64,000 nucleotides of DNA, from positions 124,001 to 188,000 of the forward strand of contig PHBP01000004.1 in assembly GCA_002842035.1 (NCBI GenBank), written 5' to 3'. Numbering within the stretch: the stretch's first letter is position 1; each line of letters starts with the position of its first letter. The position numbers and the translations under genes were made by a program. This DNA comes from Candidatus Cloacimonetes bacterium HGW-Cloacimonetes-2 (GTDB lineage: Bacteria > Cloacimonadota > Cloacimonadia > Cloacimonadales > Cloacimonadaceae). This document shows positions 20,723 through 29,638 of this stretch, in pieces. Below the pieces are notes generated by a model, which was given only the letters and a program-made list of their open reading frames with translations, had not been told where the DNA came from and searched no databases.

Positions 20723-23700
20723 TTACTTGTTCTCATCGTCTTTGAGGAATTCGATATCAAAGCCGAGAGATTTCAGCTCGCTGATCAGCACATTGAAGGA
20801 TTCCGGCACTCCTGGAGGAGGCGGGTTCTCTCCGCGTGTGATGGCTTTGAAGGCATTGTTGCGGCCATCGACATCGTCACTCTTGATGGTGAGCATTTCT
20901 TCCAAGAGATGAGCAGCACCATAAGCTTCCAGTGCCCAGACTTCCATTTCTCCCAGACGCTGTCCACCGTGCTGGGCTTTACCACCCAAAGGTTGCTGCG
21001 TTATCAGGGAATAAGGGCCTGTGGATCTGGCATGCATCTTGTCTGCTACCAAGTGGTTGAGCTTCATCATATAGATTACGCCAACGGTCACTCTCTCTTT
21101 GAAAGGTTCGCCGGATTTGCCATCATATAGCACCTGCTTGCCATCTGAGGAAAGACCTGCATTGGCAAGTTCCTTGCGGATATCATCGTTTGAGGCACCA
21201 TCAAAGATAGGTGTTTCAACTTCAAATCCCAGTACGCGGGCTGCCATACCCAGGTGAGTTTCCATAATCTGGCCGATATTCATACGGGAAGGCACACCCA
21301 GAGGATTCAAAACGATATCCACAGGAGTTCCGTCTTCCATAAAGGGCATATCTTCGATAGGAGCCACGATGGAGATCACACCCTTGTTACCGTGACGACC
21401 AGCCATCTTGTCACCGACTTCGATCTTGCGTTTCTTGGCGACATAGACTTTGACCATCTTGCGAACACCATATTGGAGTTCGTCACCGTGCTTGATACGC
21501 TCAAATGACTTCTTGTAGATGTTATCGCTCTGTTCCAGCGAGTGTTTGACCTTGAGTATAATATCATTGTAGATATAGTCGTTCTTGTCGGGATCCTGGA
21601 CCAAGTCCACATCCAGATCGAGCTTTTTGAAGTTGATCCGCTTCAGGTCATCCTTGGTGATCTTCTTACCGGGGGCGATGAAAGGCATATTGGATTTCTC
21701 GTCCCAGATATTCTGAGCTACTTCACCCAGCAGAGCAGCCGAAAGCTTCTCTTCTTTGAATTCTTCGATCTTCTTGCGGCGGTTGTTGAGCTCGGCTTTG
21801 AGCTTCAGGATTTCATCTTCCTTGTTCTCTTCCATATCCGTGCCCTCTTCGAGGCGGGAGAAGACCTTCACATCGATCACCACGCCTTCCATACCGGGCT
21901 TGGCTTTGAGGGAGCTATTGGTAAAGTCCCCTGCGCGATCACCAAATAGGGCGCGCATCAGGTTCTCTTCCGGAGAAGGATCGATCTCGATGCTCTTGGG
22001 TGTTACCTTACCAACGATAATGTCGCCGGCGTGGATAACGCTACCGACACGGATGATACCTGTCTTATCAAGGTTTCTAAGAGCCTGGGCAGGTACGTTC
22101 GGAATATCATAAGCGAGTTCTTCACGGCCGTTTTTAACGTTACGGACCAATACTTCCATCTCTTCGATGTAGATAGAGGTCAAAGTATCTTCACGAGCCA
22201 CCTTTTCACTAAGGATGATGGCGTCTTCGTAGTTGTAACCATACCAGGGCATGAAAGCTACCAGCATATTGGTGCCGAGAGCTAGCCTGTTATCTTCAAC
22301 GCAAGCGCCATCAGATATTGCCTGGCCTTTCTTGACCTGATCGCCAATCCTGACAGTCGGACGCTGATTGACGCAAGTGTCCTGGTTTGTGCGGACAAAC
22401 TTCTTCAGATAGATCCTGTTACCCGTGCTGAGATAGACTGCCTCGTCTTTCTCATTCTTGGGCTTGATCTCTATGTAAGAAGAAGTCACGCCGGTCACTA
22501 TACCATCATAGGGAGCGACTGCGATGCTGGAGGTATCCATAGTCGCGATTCTCTCCATACCGGTACCAACCAGTGGAGCTTGGGGATTGATCAGGGGAAC
22601 TGCCTGGCGTTGCATGTTTGATCCCATCAAAGCACGGTTTGCATCGTCGTGCTCCAGGAAAGGAATCATCGCCGCAGAGACAGATACCATCTGCTGCGGT
22701 GCAACGTCCATATACTGGACTTGCTTGGGGCTTACCTGGATAAATTCACCACGTTCACGGGCAAAGACCAGCTCTTCCACGATCCGGCGGTTGTCATCCA
22801 GATGAACGTCGGATTGTGCGATGATATACTTCTCTTCCTGAGCAGCATCGAGATAGTCATACTCATCCGTTACCACTCCATCTTCGACCTTGCGATAAGG
22901 AGTCTCCATAAAGCCAAGGTGGTTTATGCGGGAATAGATCGAGGGGGATACTATCAGACCGATATTGGGTCCTTCAGGTGTCTCAATCGGACAGACGCGG
23001 CCATAGTGCGAAGAGTGAACGTCGCGTACTTCAAAGCCTGCTCTATCACGAGTAAGACCACCTGGACCAAGAGCCGAGAAAGCTCTCTTGTGGCGCAAAG
23101 CTGCCAGAGGATTGGTCTGCTCCATAAACTGAGAAAGCTGTCCGGTGAGGAAGAAAGACTGCACCACTGAGATCAAAGCATTGCTATTGACCAGATCGTG
23201 GACAGTGATTTCATCCGAATTGGATATAGCCATACGTTCCTGGATGATTCTGGAAACCATCGCCAAGCCGGAGTTATATTGCTCTTGAAGAAGCTCACCA
23301 ACCGTCCTGACTCTGCGGTTTGCCAGATTGTCTATATCATCGATCTCATCTTCATCGTGATAGATGTTGATAAGTGTCTTGAAGATATAGACAAAGTCCG
23401 TCACTGTAAGGGTGCGGGTATTGATATCGACATCGATACCCAGGCGTGTATTGACTTTGTATCTGCCCACTTCTCCAAGGTTGTAACGCTTCTCATTGAA
23501 GAACATCCTGTCCACCAGTTGTTTTGCGACCTCGACGGAGGCTTCTTCACCTGGACGAATCAGGCTGTAAATCTTCTTGAGAGCATCTTCCTGGTTGTAG
23601 GTGGGATCTTTGGCTATGGTATTTTCCAAGACTTTACGAGCAATCTCGTAATCATAATTTATTACGTCTATCTGTTTGATACCGTGAGCGTCCAGAATGG

Positions 23701-24502
23701 TGATAAGGTTATCGGTAACCAAGTCATTGGCTAGCGCAACAGGTTCCGGGAGGGATTCCACAACGATGTCTGCATAGATATGGCGGCCTTTCGCCTCTTT
23801 AAGCTTCAGGGTCTCCTTCTCGTAGAAGATCTTTCTGAGATCCTGATTTGTGGATATACCGATTGCACGCAGCAGTGTCGTCACGGGGAGTTTGCGGCGC
23901 TTGTCGATATGGACGTACATCACGTCGTGTATGTCTATATCGAATTCCAGCCATGAACCGTTGTAAGGTATGACTTTAGCGGAATACAGCATCTTGCCGC
24001 TGGCGTGTTTCTCCTCGGAGAAGAAGACGCCGGGTGAGCGTTGAAGCTGAGATATGATTACCCTTTCAGCTCCATTAACTATGAAAGTACCCTGTTCAGT
24101 TATGAGCGGAATCTCGCCCAGAAACACGTATTGTTCGATGGTATCTTTGTGTTCTCTTCCATTCTCTGTCTGTTCAAAAACGTTCAGGCGTAGCTTGGCT
24201 TTGAGGGGTGCTTGGTAAGATAGATTTCTTTCCCTGCACTCATCGATGGAGTACTTCTCCTGCAGGATGTTGTATTCGATGAATTCGAGCGTAAAATTGC
24301 CCTTGCTGTCCTCTATGGGGAATATGGATTCAAAGACTGCCTGTAGTCCCTTCTTTTCCCGGCGTTGAGGGTGTATGTCCTTTTGCAGGAATTCATTGAA
24401 TGAATCTACTTGCATGGCCAGAAGATTAGGTATCTCAACCTCTGGGATTCCCAGTTCGGCGAATCTTCCGGAGATCCGGGAATAACTTTTGATCTTTCTC
24501 AA
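20723..24502 (-). CDS. rpoB: DNA-directed RNA polymerase subunit beta
   Basis: 1259 residues, full length. The rifampicin region reads SQFMEQTNPLAALRHKRAF, followed by SALGPGGLTR. Relative to E. coli, D516 is E and R529 is A, while H526 and S531 are kept. The C-terminal GEMEVWALEAYGAAHLLEEM block that contacts beta' is present. It follows rplL after a 207-bp gap that holds a strong hairpin with a U-rich tail, so polymerase synthesis may be set by partial termination. The start is ATG 24502; the leader from 24503 to 24654 is AT-rich without an ORF. Confidence 0.98.
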   Translation of the reverse strand: MRKIKSYSRISGRFAELGIPEVEIPNLLAMQVDSFNEFLQKDIHPQRREKKGLQAVFESIFPIEDSKGNFTLEFIEYNILQEKYSIDECRERNLSYQAPLKAKLRLNVFEQTENGREHKDTIEQYVFLGEIPLITEQGTFIVNGAERVIISQLQRSPGVFFSEEKHASGKMLYSAKVIPYNGSWLEFDIDIHDVMYVHIDKRRKLPVTTLLRAIGISTNQDLRKIFYEKETLKLKEAKGRHIYADIVVESLPEPVALANDLVTDNLITILDAHGIKQIDVINYDYEIARKVLENTIAKDPTYNQEDALKKIYSLIRPGEEASVEVAKQLVDRMFFNEKRYNLGEVGRYKVNTRLGIDVDINTRTLTVTDFVYIFKTLINIYHDEDEIDDIDNLANRRVRTVGELLQEQYNSGLAMVSRIIQERMAISNSDEITVHDLVNSNALISVVQSFFLTGQLSQFMEQTNPLAALRHKRAFSALGPGGLTRDRAGFEVRDVHSSHYGRVCPIETPEGPNIGLIVSPSIYSRINHLGFMETPYRKVEDGVVTDEYDYLDAAQEEKYIIAQSDVHLDDNRRIVEELVFARERGEFIQVSPKQVQYMDVAPQQMVSVSAAMIPFLEHDDANRALMGSNMQRQAVPLINPQAPLVGTGMERIATMDTSSIAVAPYDGIVTGVTSSYIEIKPKNEKDEAVYLSTGNRIYLKKFVRTNQDTCVNQRPTVRIGDQVKKGQAISDGACVEDNRLALGTNMLVAFMPWYGYNYEDAIILSEKVAREDTLTSIYIEEMEVLVRNVKNGREELAYDIPNVPAQALRNLDKTGIIRVGSVIHAGDIIVGKVTPKSIEIDPSPEENLMRALFGDRAGDFTNSSLKAKPGMEGVVIDVKVFSRLEEGTDMEENKEDEILKLKAELNNRRKKIEEFKEEKLSAALLGEVAQNIWDEKSNMPFIAPGKKITKDDLKRINFKKLDLDVDLVQDPDKNDYIYNDIILKVKHSLEQSDNIYKKSFERIKHGDELQYGVRKMVKVYVAKKRKIEVGDKMAGRHGNKGVISIVAPIEDMPFMEDGTPVDIVLNPLGVPSRMNIGQIMETHLGMAARVLGFEVETPIFDGASNDDIRKELANAGLSSDGKQVLYDGKSGEPFKERVTVGVIYMMKLNHLVADKMHARSTGPYSLITQQPLGGKAQHGGQRLGEMEVWALEAYGAAHLLEEMLTIKSDDVDGRNNAFKAITRGENPPPPGVPESFNVLISELKSLGFDIEFLKDDENK

Positions 24503-24654
24503 AAGCTCACTCCTTTGCGCTTCTTGAGCGCCTTGTCATTATCGGCGCCTGGTTGATTGATCTGATTGTCAGTGTGCAAGTTGCTATTGCTATCATTGCA
24601 TCTGGTTGAACTGATAATGTGCTCTGCATATTGGGGCTTATTAAAGCAAGATTA

Positions 24655-24688
24655 GTCCAAAAAAAGCCCTTGCGGACTTTTTTTGGAC
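24655..24688 (-). terminator. Internal terminator/attenuator between rplL and rpoB
   Basis: On the minus transcript the arms 24677-24688 and 24655-24666 pair perfectly over 12 bp, and three further pairs (one G-U) close a GCAA tetraloop, with runs of seven A and seven U facing each other. It begins 21 nt after the rplL stop. E. coli has an attenuator at the same place, so partial read-through into rpoB is likely. Confidence 0.8.
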
Positions 24689-24709
24689 CATAAGTTTCGG
24701 CAAAAGCCG

Positions 24710-25087
24710 TTACTTGACTTCGACGGTTGCACCAGCTTCTTCAAGCTTTTTCTTAACGGAATCGGCTTCTTCCTTGCTGACTTTCTCGGATACGAGCTTA
24801 GGAGCTCCATCGACCAAGTCTTTGGCTTCTTTGAGACCGAGCTTGGTGATCTCGCGGACGACTTTGATCACGTTGATCTTCTTGTCTCCGGCATTGGCCA
24901 GGATCACGTCAAATTCTGTCTGTTCTTCTTTGGCTTCGGCAGCGCCGGCGGCAGGAGCGGCAGCGACGGCTACGGGAGCAGCAGCGGAGACGCCAAAGAT
25001 CTCTTCCATTTCTTTCACGAGCTCGGACAGCTCGAGGACGGTCATATCTTTGACGAGGTCAATAACTTGTTGCTTTTTATCGGACAT
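24710..25087 (-). CDS. rplL: 50S ribosomal protein L7/L12
   Basis: 125 residues. It forms the flexible stalk that recruits translation GTPases. An N-terminal dimerisation domain ([20 protein letters not shown]) is joined by the Ala/Gly/Pro hinge (residues about 34-52) to the C-terminal domain with EKTEFDVIL-like and [13 protein letters not shown] motifs. GGAGGAAC precedes the ATG. It follows rplJ by 33 bp and precedes a terminator hairpin. Confidence 0.98.
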   Translation of the reverse strand: MSDKKQQVIDLVKDMTVLELSELVKEMEEIFGVSAAAPVAVAAAPAAGAAEAKEEQTEFDVILANAGDKKINVIKVVREITKLGLKEAKDLVDGAPKLVSEKVSKEEADSVKKKLEEAGATVEVK

Positions 25088-25120
25088 TGTTCCTCCAGGT
25101 ATATATCATTTATTTTTTGT

Positions 25121-25657
25121 TTAGCTGGCTTGCGCCTGTTTCTTGGCAACAGCATCGAGAGCGTAAACGAATTTACGGATGATGCCTTGGCTCACGCCGA
25201 GGAAGCCTGTGATCGGGGCTTGTAAGCCACCCAGCACCTTGGCGAGCAGTTCTTCACGGGAAGGCAGAAGGGCCAGAGCTTTGAGCTCATTTTCACTAAA
25301 TACGTGTCCTGCCACGTATCCTGCTTTGAATTTCGGAAATTTGGCGTCTTCCATCACTTCTTTCAAAAACTTGGTCATAACGCGAGCGGGTGAAACCTCA
25401 TCGAGATTGCATACAGCCACTGCGGTCGGACCAACCAGTTCTGAATCCAAATCATTGATGCCAAGCTCGTTTAATGCCAGCTTGATCAATGTGTTCTTTT
25501 GAACGAAGTAATCCACACCTGAGGCTCTGAATCGAGCTCTGAGTGCGTTCACCTGTTCGATGTTAATTCCCTTGTAATCCACAAGTACAATCGCTTTTGC
25601 GCCGTCTAATCTTGATTTCAAGTTCTCTACAATGTCATACTTAACACTTTGAACCAT
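25121..25657 (-). CDS. rplJ: 50S ribosomal protein L10
   Basis: 178 residues. It anchors the L7/L12 stalk to 23S rRNA. The family N-terminus (LDGAKAIVLVDYKGINIEQVNALR) and the C-terminal helix (GIIRKFVYALDAVAKKQ) are seen. Only 12 bp separate it from rplA, so there is no room for the separate L10 leader found in E. coli. Confidence 0.97.
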   Translation of the reverse strand: MVQSVKYDIVENLKSRLDGAKAIVLVDYKGINIEQVNALRARFRASGVDYFVQKNTLIKLALNELGINDLDSELVGPTAVAVCNLDEVSPARVMTKFLKEVMEDAKFPKFKAGYVAGHVFSENELKALALLPSREELLAKVLGGLQAPITGFLGVSQGIIRKFVYALDAVAKKQAQAS

Positions 25658-25669
25658 TCCAATACTCCC

Positions 25670-26374
25670 TTAGCTTCTAGCTTCCAAGGTTGCGCTTGCG
25701 ACCTGTAATTTGATTCCGGGTCCCATCGTCGTAGCGAGTGTGATGCTCTTGATGAATATGCCCTTCAAGGTGGCGGGACGTTCTTTGAGGATGGCTGCCA
25801 AGATGACTTTGATGTTGCCTTTGAGGTTCTCGACCGGGAAAGAAATCTTTCCGGCAGGAATATGCAGATTGGCGAACTTATCAACGCGATAAGTAACCTT
25901 TCCGCCCTTGGCATCATCGATTGCTTTGGCAAGGTCCATTGTAACTGTTCCGACCTTGGGGTTTGGCATCAGTCCGCGAGGACCGAGGACACGACCCAGT
26001 TTACCGATTTTACCCATCAGGGTAGGGGTTGTGATGACCATATCGAAATCGAACCATCCACCGGATATCTTCTCGATCAGGTCGTCCAAACCCACGTAAT
26101 CGGCGCCAGCTTTTCTGGCTTCATCTGCCTTATCGCCTTCAGCAAAGACCAAAACGCGCACTGTCTTACCCGTTCCATGGGGCAAAATAATGGAGTTTCT
26201 GATTTGCTGGTCGGCTTTACGAGGGTCGACGCCAAGGTTGAAGTGAACTTCGACAGTCTCATCAAATTTTGAAGCCGGTAAGGTCTTCAATATCTTGAGA
26301 GCTTCGTCGAGGTCAAAACGCTTTTGGCGATCATAGCTCGAATAGGCAGTTGTGTACCTTTTACTATGTTTCAT
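25670..26374 (-). CDS. rplA: 50S ribosomal protein L1
   Basis: 234 residues. It forms the mobile L1 stalk near the E site and in many bacteria represses its own operon. The family blocks KILPGPRGLMPNPK-like (LGRVLGPRGLMPNPKVGT) and HIPAGKISF are present. It starts at ATG 26374, 45 bp after rplK. Confidence 0.97.
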   Translation of the reverse strand: MKHSKRYTTAYSSYDRQKRFDLDEALKILKTLPASKFDETVEVHFNLGVDPRKADQQIRNSIILPHGTGKTVRVLVFAEGDKADEARKAGADYVGLDDLIEKISGGWFDFDMVITTPTLMGKIGKLGRVLGPRGLMPNPKVGTVTMDLAKAIDDAKGGKVTYRVDKFANLHIPAGKISFPVENLKGNIKVILAAILKERPATLKGIFIKSITLATTMGPGIKLQVASATLEARS

Positions 26375-26419
26375 TGACTCTCCTTATGAATATTATCTCC
26401 TGCATAAAAGCCGCGTGCC

Positions 26420-26851
26420 TCAGTCTTCGACTGTGACGCCCATGCTTCTTGCAGTACCTGCGATCATACTCATTGCGGATTCAAGGGTATGGCAATTCAT
26501 ATCTTGTATCTTGAGCTGAGCGATAGTTCTCAGCTGATCTTGGTTGAGTTTTCCCACTTTGGCTTTGTTAGGGGTAGCGCTGCCTTTGGCAAGACCTGCT
26601 TCTTTCTTGATCAATATGCTTGCGGGCGGGGTCTTGATCTCAAAGGTAAAGGACTTGTTTTTGGCTACATAGATCATTACCGGGAATACCATTCCGGGCT
26701 GATCAGCCGTCTTCTCATTGAACTGACGGCAAAATTCAGGAATATTTACACCAGCCTGACCTAAAGCGGGACCGACCGGAGGAGCCGGAGTCGCTTTGCC
26801 GGCGGGGAGCTGCAATTTGATTACTGCCACGGCATCTTTGGGTTTTGCCAT
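26420..26851 (-). CDS. rplK: 50S ribosomal protein L11
   Basis: 143 residues. It is part of the GTPase-associated centre and the stringent-response sensing site. The conserved [20 protein letters not shown] and the C-terminal RNA-binding block with [12 protein letters not shown] are present. It lies 25 bp after nusG. Confidence 0.98.
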   Translation of the reverse strand: MAKPKDAVAVIKLQLPAGKATPAPPVGPALGQAGVNIPEFCRQFNEKTADQPGMVFPVMIYVAKNKSFTFEIKTPPASILIKKEAGLAKGSATPNKAKVGKLNQDQLRTIAQLKIQDMNCHTLESAMSMIAGTARSMGVTVED

Positions 26852-26876
26852 TTTTCTTCCTCTGTATTTTAACTAT

Positions 26877-27419
26877 TTATTTCTTAAGTAATTCAACCTG
26901 GTTGGAATTGAGCTCGACAGGAGTCTTTCTGCCAAAGACGGTAACTTCTATAGTGAGCTTTGTACCGCCATCTGCGACCTTTTGGATAATACCCTCAAAG
27001 TCGGAGAAAGGACCGGTCGTAACCTTGACCGGATCTCCCGGAAAAAAAGTAAAGGCGGGCGTACCCGCTTCTCTATCAGTGATGCCAAACAGACGATCAA
27101 CCTCTTCCGGGTTCAAAGGAATAGGATCTTTCTTATCCTTGGTGAGCCCCAGGAAGTTCGTAACACCAACTAAGCCTAAAATATAAGTCTTGAGCTCGGA
27201 TGTCATCTCCGCCTCAATAATGACATAGCTGGTGAAAAGCTTTTTCTCGCGTTCTACTTTCTTGCCTTCACGAATAATAAAAGTGCTGCGCACCGGTACT
27301 AAAACCTGTCCTACCAGGCTCTCCAGCGGGGTGCCGATCACACCTTTCTCGATGGCTGTTTTAACCTTGTTTTCGTATGCGGAGTAGGTATGGATCACAT
27401 ACCATTTCTTTTCAGCCAT
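26877..27419 (-). CDS. nusG: Transcription termination/antitermination factor NusG
   Basis: 180 residues with an N-terminal NGN domain (KKWYVIHTYSAYENKVKTAI) that binds the polymerase clamp and a C-terminal KOW domain (GDPVKVTTGPFSDFEGII) that contacts Rho or S10. Standard length without the insert seen in some phyla. It follows secE by 4 bp and precedes rplK, the universal order. Confidence 0.97.
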   Translation of the reverse strand: MAEKKWYVIHTYSAYENKVKTAIEKGVIGTPLESLVGQVLVPVRSTFIIREGKKVEREKKLFTSYVIIEAEMTSELKTYILGLVGVTNFLGLTKDKKDPIPLNPEEVDRLFGITDREAGTPAFTFFPGDPVKVTTGPFSDFEGIIQKVADGGTKLTIEVTVFGRKTPVELNSNQVELLKK

Positions 27420-27423
27420 GGCT

Positions 27424-27609
27424 CTAGAATATCAGGTTGATTATGCTGTTGAATCCCAAATCTATCAGGGACAAGAAGAGTGCTACGATGGTGGACATAA
27501 CGATCACCACCAGGGTACCTTCTTTCAAATCTGCTTGTGAAGGCCAAGTCACCGATTTCATCTCGGCACGAACTTCACGGAAAAAAAGTGCTATCTTTTC
27601 GAATTTCAT
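27424..27609 (-). CDS. secE: Preprotein translocase subunit SecE
   Basis: A 61-residue single-span SecE. An amphipathic helix with the conserved EMKSVTWPSQADLKEGT motif precedes one membrane segment (about residues 35-58). I start it at ATG 27609; the frame stays open to 27696 but that part overlaps the end of the tRNA-Trp gene. It lies between tRNA-Trp and nusG, as in many bacteria. Confidence 0.95.
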   Translation of the reverse strand: MKFEKIALFFREVRAEMKSVTWPSQADLKEGTLVVIVMSTIVALFLSLIDLGFNSIINLIF

Positions 27610-27666
27610 CGTATTCACCAGTGTCTTTAATAAACAAGCCGCAGCTGCGTGCGGCAATAAAAACTG

Positions 27667-27742
27667 TGGCAGGACAGGCAGGAATCGAACCCGCAACCCC
27701 CGGTTTTGGAGACCGGTGCTCTACCAGTTGAACTACTGTCCT
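27667..27742 (-). tRNA. tRNA-Trp (CCA)
   Basis: A cloverleaf with acceptor arms AGGACAG/CTGTCCT, anticodon loop CTCCAAA giving CCA, T-loop GGTTCGATT and an encoded 3' CCA. It is embedded in the operon between rpmG and secE. Confidence 0.96.
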
Positions 27743-27763
27743 GCAACATTTATACCGCAGCGC

Positions 27764-27910
27764 TTAGCGCTGTTTGTGCAAGGTATGTTTCCGGCAGGTG
27801 GGGCAGAACTTCTTCAGCTCCATCCTGTTCGGGTGCTTGCGCTTGTTTCTGGTCGTAGTGTAATTACGATTCTTACAATCTTCGCAAGCCAGAATAATGA
27901 TATCTCTCAT
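27764..27910 (-). CDS. rpmG: 50S ribosomal protein L33
   Basis: A 48-residue protein, [17 protein letters not shown] at the N-terminus and ending KHTLHKQR. Two CxxC pairs (CEDC and CPTC) make it the zinc-binding C+ form of L33. It lies between tuf and tRNA-Trp, the same neighbourhood as in many bacterial rpmG-secE-nusG clusters. The gene is shorter than 60 codons, so an ORF caller with a length cutoff would miss it. Confidence 0.95.
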   Translation of the reverse strand: MRDIIILACEDCKNRNYTTTRNKRKHPNRMELKKFCPTCRKHTLHKQR

Positions 27911-27925
27911 TTTGATTCTCTATTC

Positions 27926-29110
27926 TTACTCGATGATGGAAGAAACAACACCACTACCGATTGTGTGTCCACCTTCACGGATAGCGAAACGAAGTCCCTG
28001 CTCCATGGCGATGGGGGTAATCAGCTCGGCTTGAATTTCAACGTTGTCACCGGGCATTACCATCTTGACACCTTCGGGAAGGGTCAGGCTGCCTGTAACG
28101 TCGGTGGTTCTGAAATAGAACTGAGGACGATAACCGGTCTGGAAGGGCTTGTGACGTCCACCCTCGTCCTTTGTAAGAACGTAGGTCTGTCCCACAAACT
28201 TGGTGTGAGGGGTGATGGACTTCGGCTTGGCAAGAACCATACCGCGTTCCACGTCTGTCTTGGCAAAGCCACGAAGCAGCACACCAATGTTGTCGCCGGC
28301 TTGGGCTTCATCGAGAAGCTTACGGAACATCTCGACACCTGTGCAGGTGGTTTCGACAGTCTCGCGAATACCAACACGTTCGATCTTTTCCTGAATCTTA
28401 ATGATACCACGTTCCACACGGCCTGTAGCAACTGTTCCACGACCGGGAATCGAGAAAACGTCTTCCACGGGCATCAGGAAAGGCTTGTCAACTGCGCGGT
28501 CGGGCAGCGGAATGTAGCTGTCCACGGCATCCATCAACTCCTGGATCTGGGCTTCGCCTTCAGGCTCGCCATTCAGGGCTTTAAGGGCGGATCCACGAAT
28601 GATAGGGACTTCATCGCCAGGGAATTCATATTTGTCAAGAAGCTCACGAACTTCCATCTCGACGAGATCAAGCAGTTCGGGATCTTCAACAAGGTCGCAT
28701 TTGTTAAGGAACACGGTCATGGCAGGCACGCCAACCTGGCGGGCAAGCAGGATGTGTTCGCGAGTCTGAGGCATAGGACCGTCATAAGCGCTAACGACGA
28801 GGATAGCACCGTCCATCTGGGCGGCACCGGTGATCATGTTTTTGATATAGTCGGCATGACCGGGGCAGTCAACGTGGGCATAGTGACGGTTTTCTGTTTC
28901 GTATTCAACGTGGGCGGTTGCGATGGTTATACCACGGGCTTTTTCTTCCGGGGCATTGTCAATACTGTCAAAGGAACGGAATTTTGCTCCGCCCTTCTTT
29001 GCAAGATAGGCTGTGATAGCAGCCGTGAGCGTCGTCTTACCATGGTCAATGTGACCAATCGTACCAACGTTTACGTGTGGCTTGGTACGTACGAATTTCT
29101 CTTTTGCCAT
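27926..29110 (-). CDS. tuf: Elongation factor Tu
   Basis: 394 residues, full length. The GTPase motifs are G1 GHIDHGKT at 19-26, DCPGHADY (G3) and NKCD (G4). The effector region [14 protein letters not shown] is conserved. It delivers aminoacyl-tRNA to the ribosome. The start is ATG 29110 with GGAGGAAC; a 6-bp hairpin lies directly upstream of that site. It follows four tRNA genes, matching the E. coli thrU-tyrU-glyT-thrT-tufB order. Only this tuf copy is in the window. Confidence 0.99.
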   Translation of the reverse strand: MAKEKFVRTKPHVNVGTIGHIDHGKTTLTAAITAYLAKKGGAKFRSFDSIDNAPEEKARGITIATAHVEYETENRHYAHVDCPGHADYIKNMITGAAQMDGAILVVSAYDGPMPQTREHILLARQVGVPAMTVFLNKCDLVEDPELLDLVEMEVRELLDKYEFPGDEVPIIRGSALKALNGEPEGEAQIQELMDAVDSYIPLPDRAVDKPFLMPVEDVFSIPGRGTVATGRVERGIIKIQEKIERVGIRETVETTCTGVEMFRKLLDEAQAGDNIGVLLRGFAKTDVERGMVLAKPKSITPHTKFVGQTYVLTKDEGGRHKPFQTGYRPQFYFRTTDVTGSLTLPEGVKMVMPGDNVEIQAELITPIAMEQGLRFAIREGGHTIGSGVVSSIIE

Positions 29111-29114
29111 TGTT

Positions 29115-29136
29115 CCTCCTGGAATTCTTCAATTCC
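29115..29136 (-). promoter_or_regulatory. Small hairpin abutting the tuf ribosome binding site
   Basis: On the minus strand GGAATT GAAG AATTCC (29136-29121) forms a 6-bp stem with a 4-nt loop immediately before AGGAGG of tuf. It could be an RNA-processing signal between tRNA-Thr and the tuf message, or a translation element. No known family was recognised. Confidence 0.4.
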
Positions 29137-29177
29137 ATTCCTTGTAGTTTTTATGATCTTTACACAACAAAAAAAGA

Positions 29178-29253
29178 TGGAGCTCATGACCGGATTTGAA
29201 CCGGTGACCTCGTCCTTACCAAGGAAGTGCTCTACCTGCTGAGCTACATGAGC
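29178..29253 (-). tRNA. tRNA-Thr (GGT)
   Basis: Acceptor GCTCATG/CATGAGC, anticodon loop TTGGTAA (GGT), T-arm GGTTCAAATCC, encoded CCA. It is the last tRNA before tuf, corresponding in position and anticodon to E. coli thrT. Confidence 0.96.
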
Positions 29254-29277
29254 TTATCTTCTATATATTTCAAAAAA

Positions 29278-29354
29278 TGGAGCGGGAAACGGGGTTCGAA
29301 CCCGCGACCCTCAGCTTGGAAGGCTGATGCTCTAGCCAACTGAGCTACTCCCGC
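29278..29354 (-). tRNA. tRNA-Gly (TCC)
   Basis: Acceptor GCGGGAG/TTCCCGC, anticodon loop CTTCCAA (TCC), T-arm GGGTTCGAACCC, encoded CCA. It corresponds to E. coli glyT in order and anticodon. Confidence 0.96.
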
Positions 29355-29378
29355 TTAATTTTCAGGTCGGCTATAATA

Positions 29379-29464
29379 TGGTGGAGAGGGGAGGATTCGA
29401 ACCTCCGAAGTCGTCTGACGACAGATTTACAGTCTGTTCCCTTTGGCCGCTCGGGAACCTCTCC
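29379..29464 (-). tRNA. tRNA-Tyr (GTA)
   Basis: An 86-nt class II tRNA with a long variable arm. Acceptor GGAGAGG/CCTCTCC, anticodon loop CTGTAAA (GTA), encoded CCA. It corresponds to E. coli tyrU. Confidence 0.96.
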
Positions 29465-29475
29465 ACAATAATATC

Positions 29476-29550
29476 TGGAGCCGATGAAGGGAATTGAACC
29501 CCCAACCTATTGATTACAAATCAATTGCTCTACCTTTGAGCTACATCGGC
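29476..29550 (-). tRNA. tRNA-Thr (TGT)
   Basis: Acceptor GCCGATG/CATCGGC, anticodon loop TTTGTAA (TGT), T-arm GGGTTCAATTCC, encoded CCA. It is the first gene of the tRNA-tuf unit and corresponds to E. coli thrU. Confidence 0.96.
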
Positions 29551-29586
29551 GATGGGTTTTGCCAATCAATTTGTATCCCTAAAAAT

Positions 29587-29592
29587 TGTCAA
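29587..29592 (-). promoter_or_regulatory. TTGACA box of the tRNA-tuf operon
   Basis: An exact TTGACA on the minus strand, 36 nt before the first tRNA. At 17-nt spacing the hexamer is a poor TTGATT; a TACAAA lies 11 nt downstream of the box. As the first gene is a tRNA, a promoter must be close, so this is the best candidate. Confidence 0.45.
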
Positions 29593-29638
29593 CCACTTTT
29601 TTGGCTTCACTCTATAAACGGCTTTAGAGAACAAGTTT

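Noticed and set aside
27437-29242. A 601-codon plus-strand open frame across secE, tRNA-Trp, rpmG and tuf
   Set aside because: It is antisense to well-supported genes including a tRNA, and its composition mirrors the codon pattern of tuf. It is a shadow frame.
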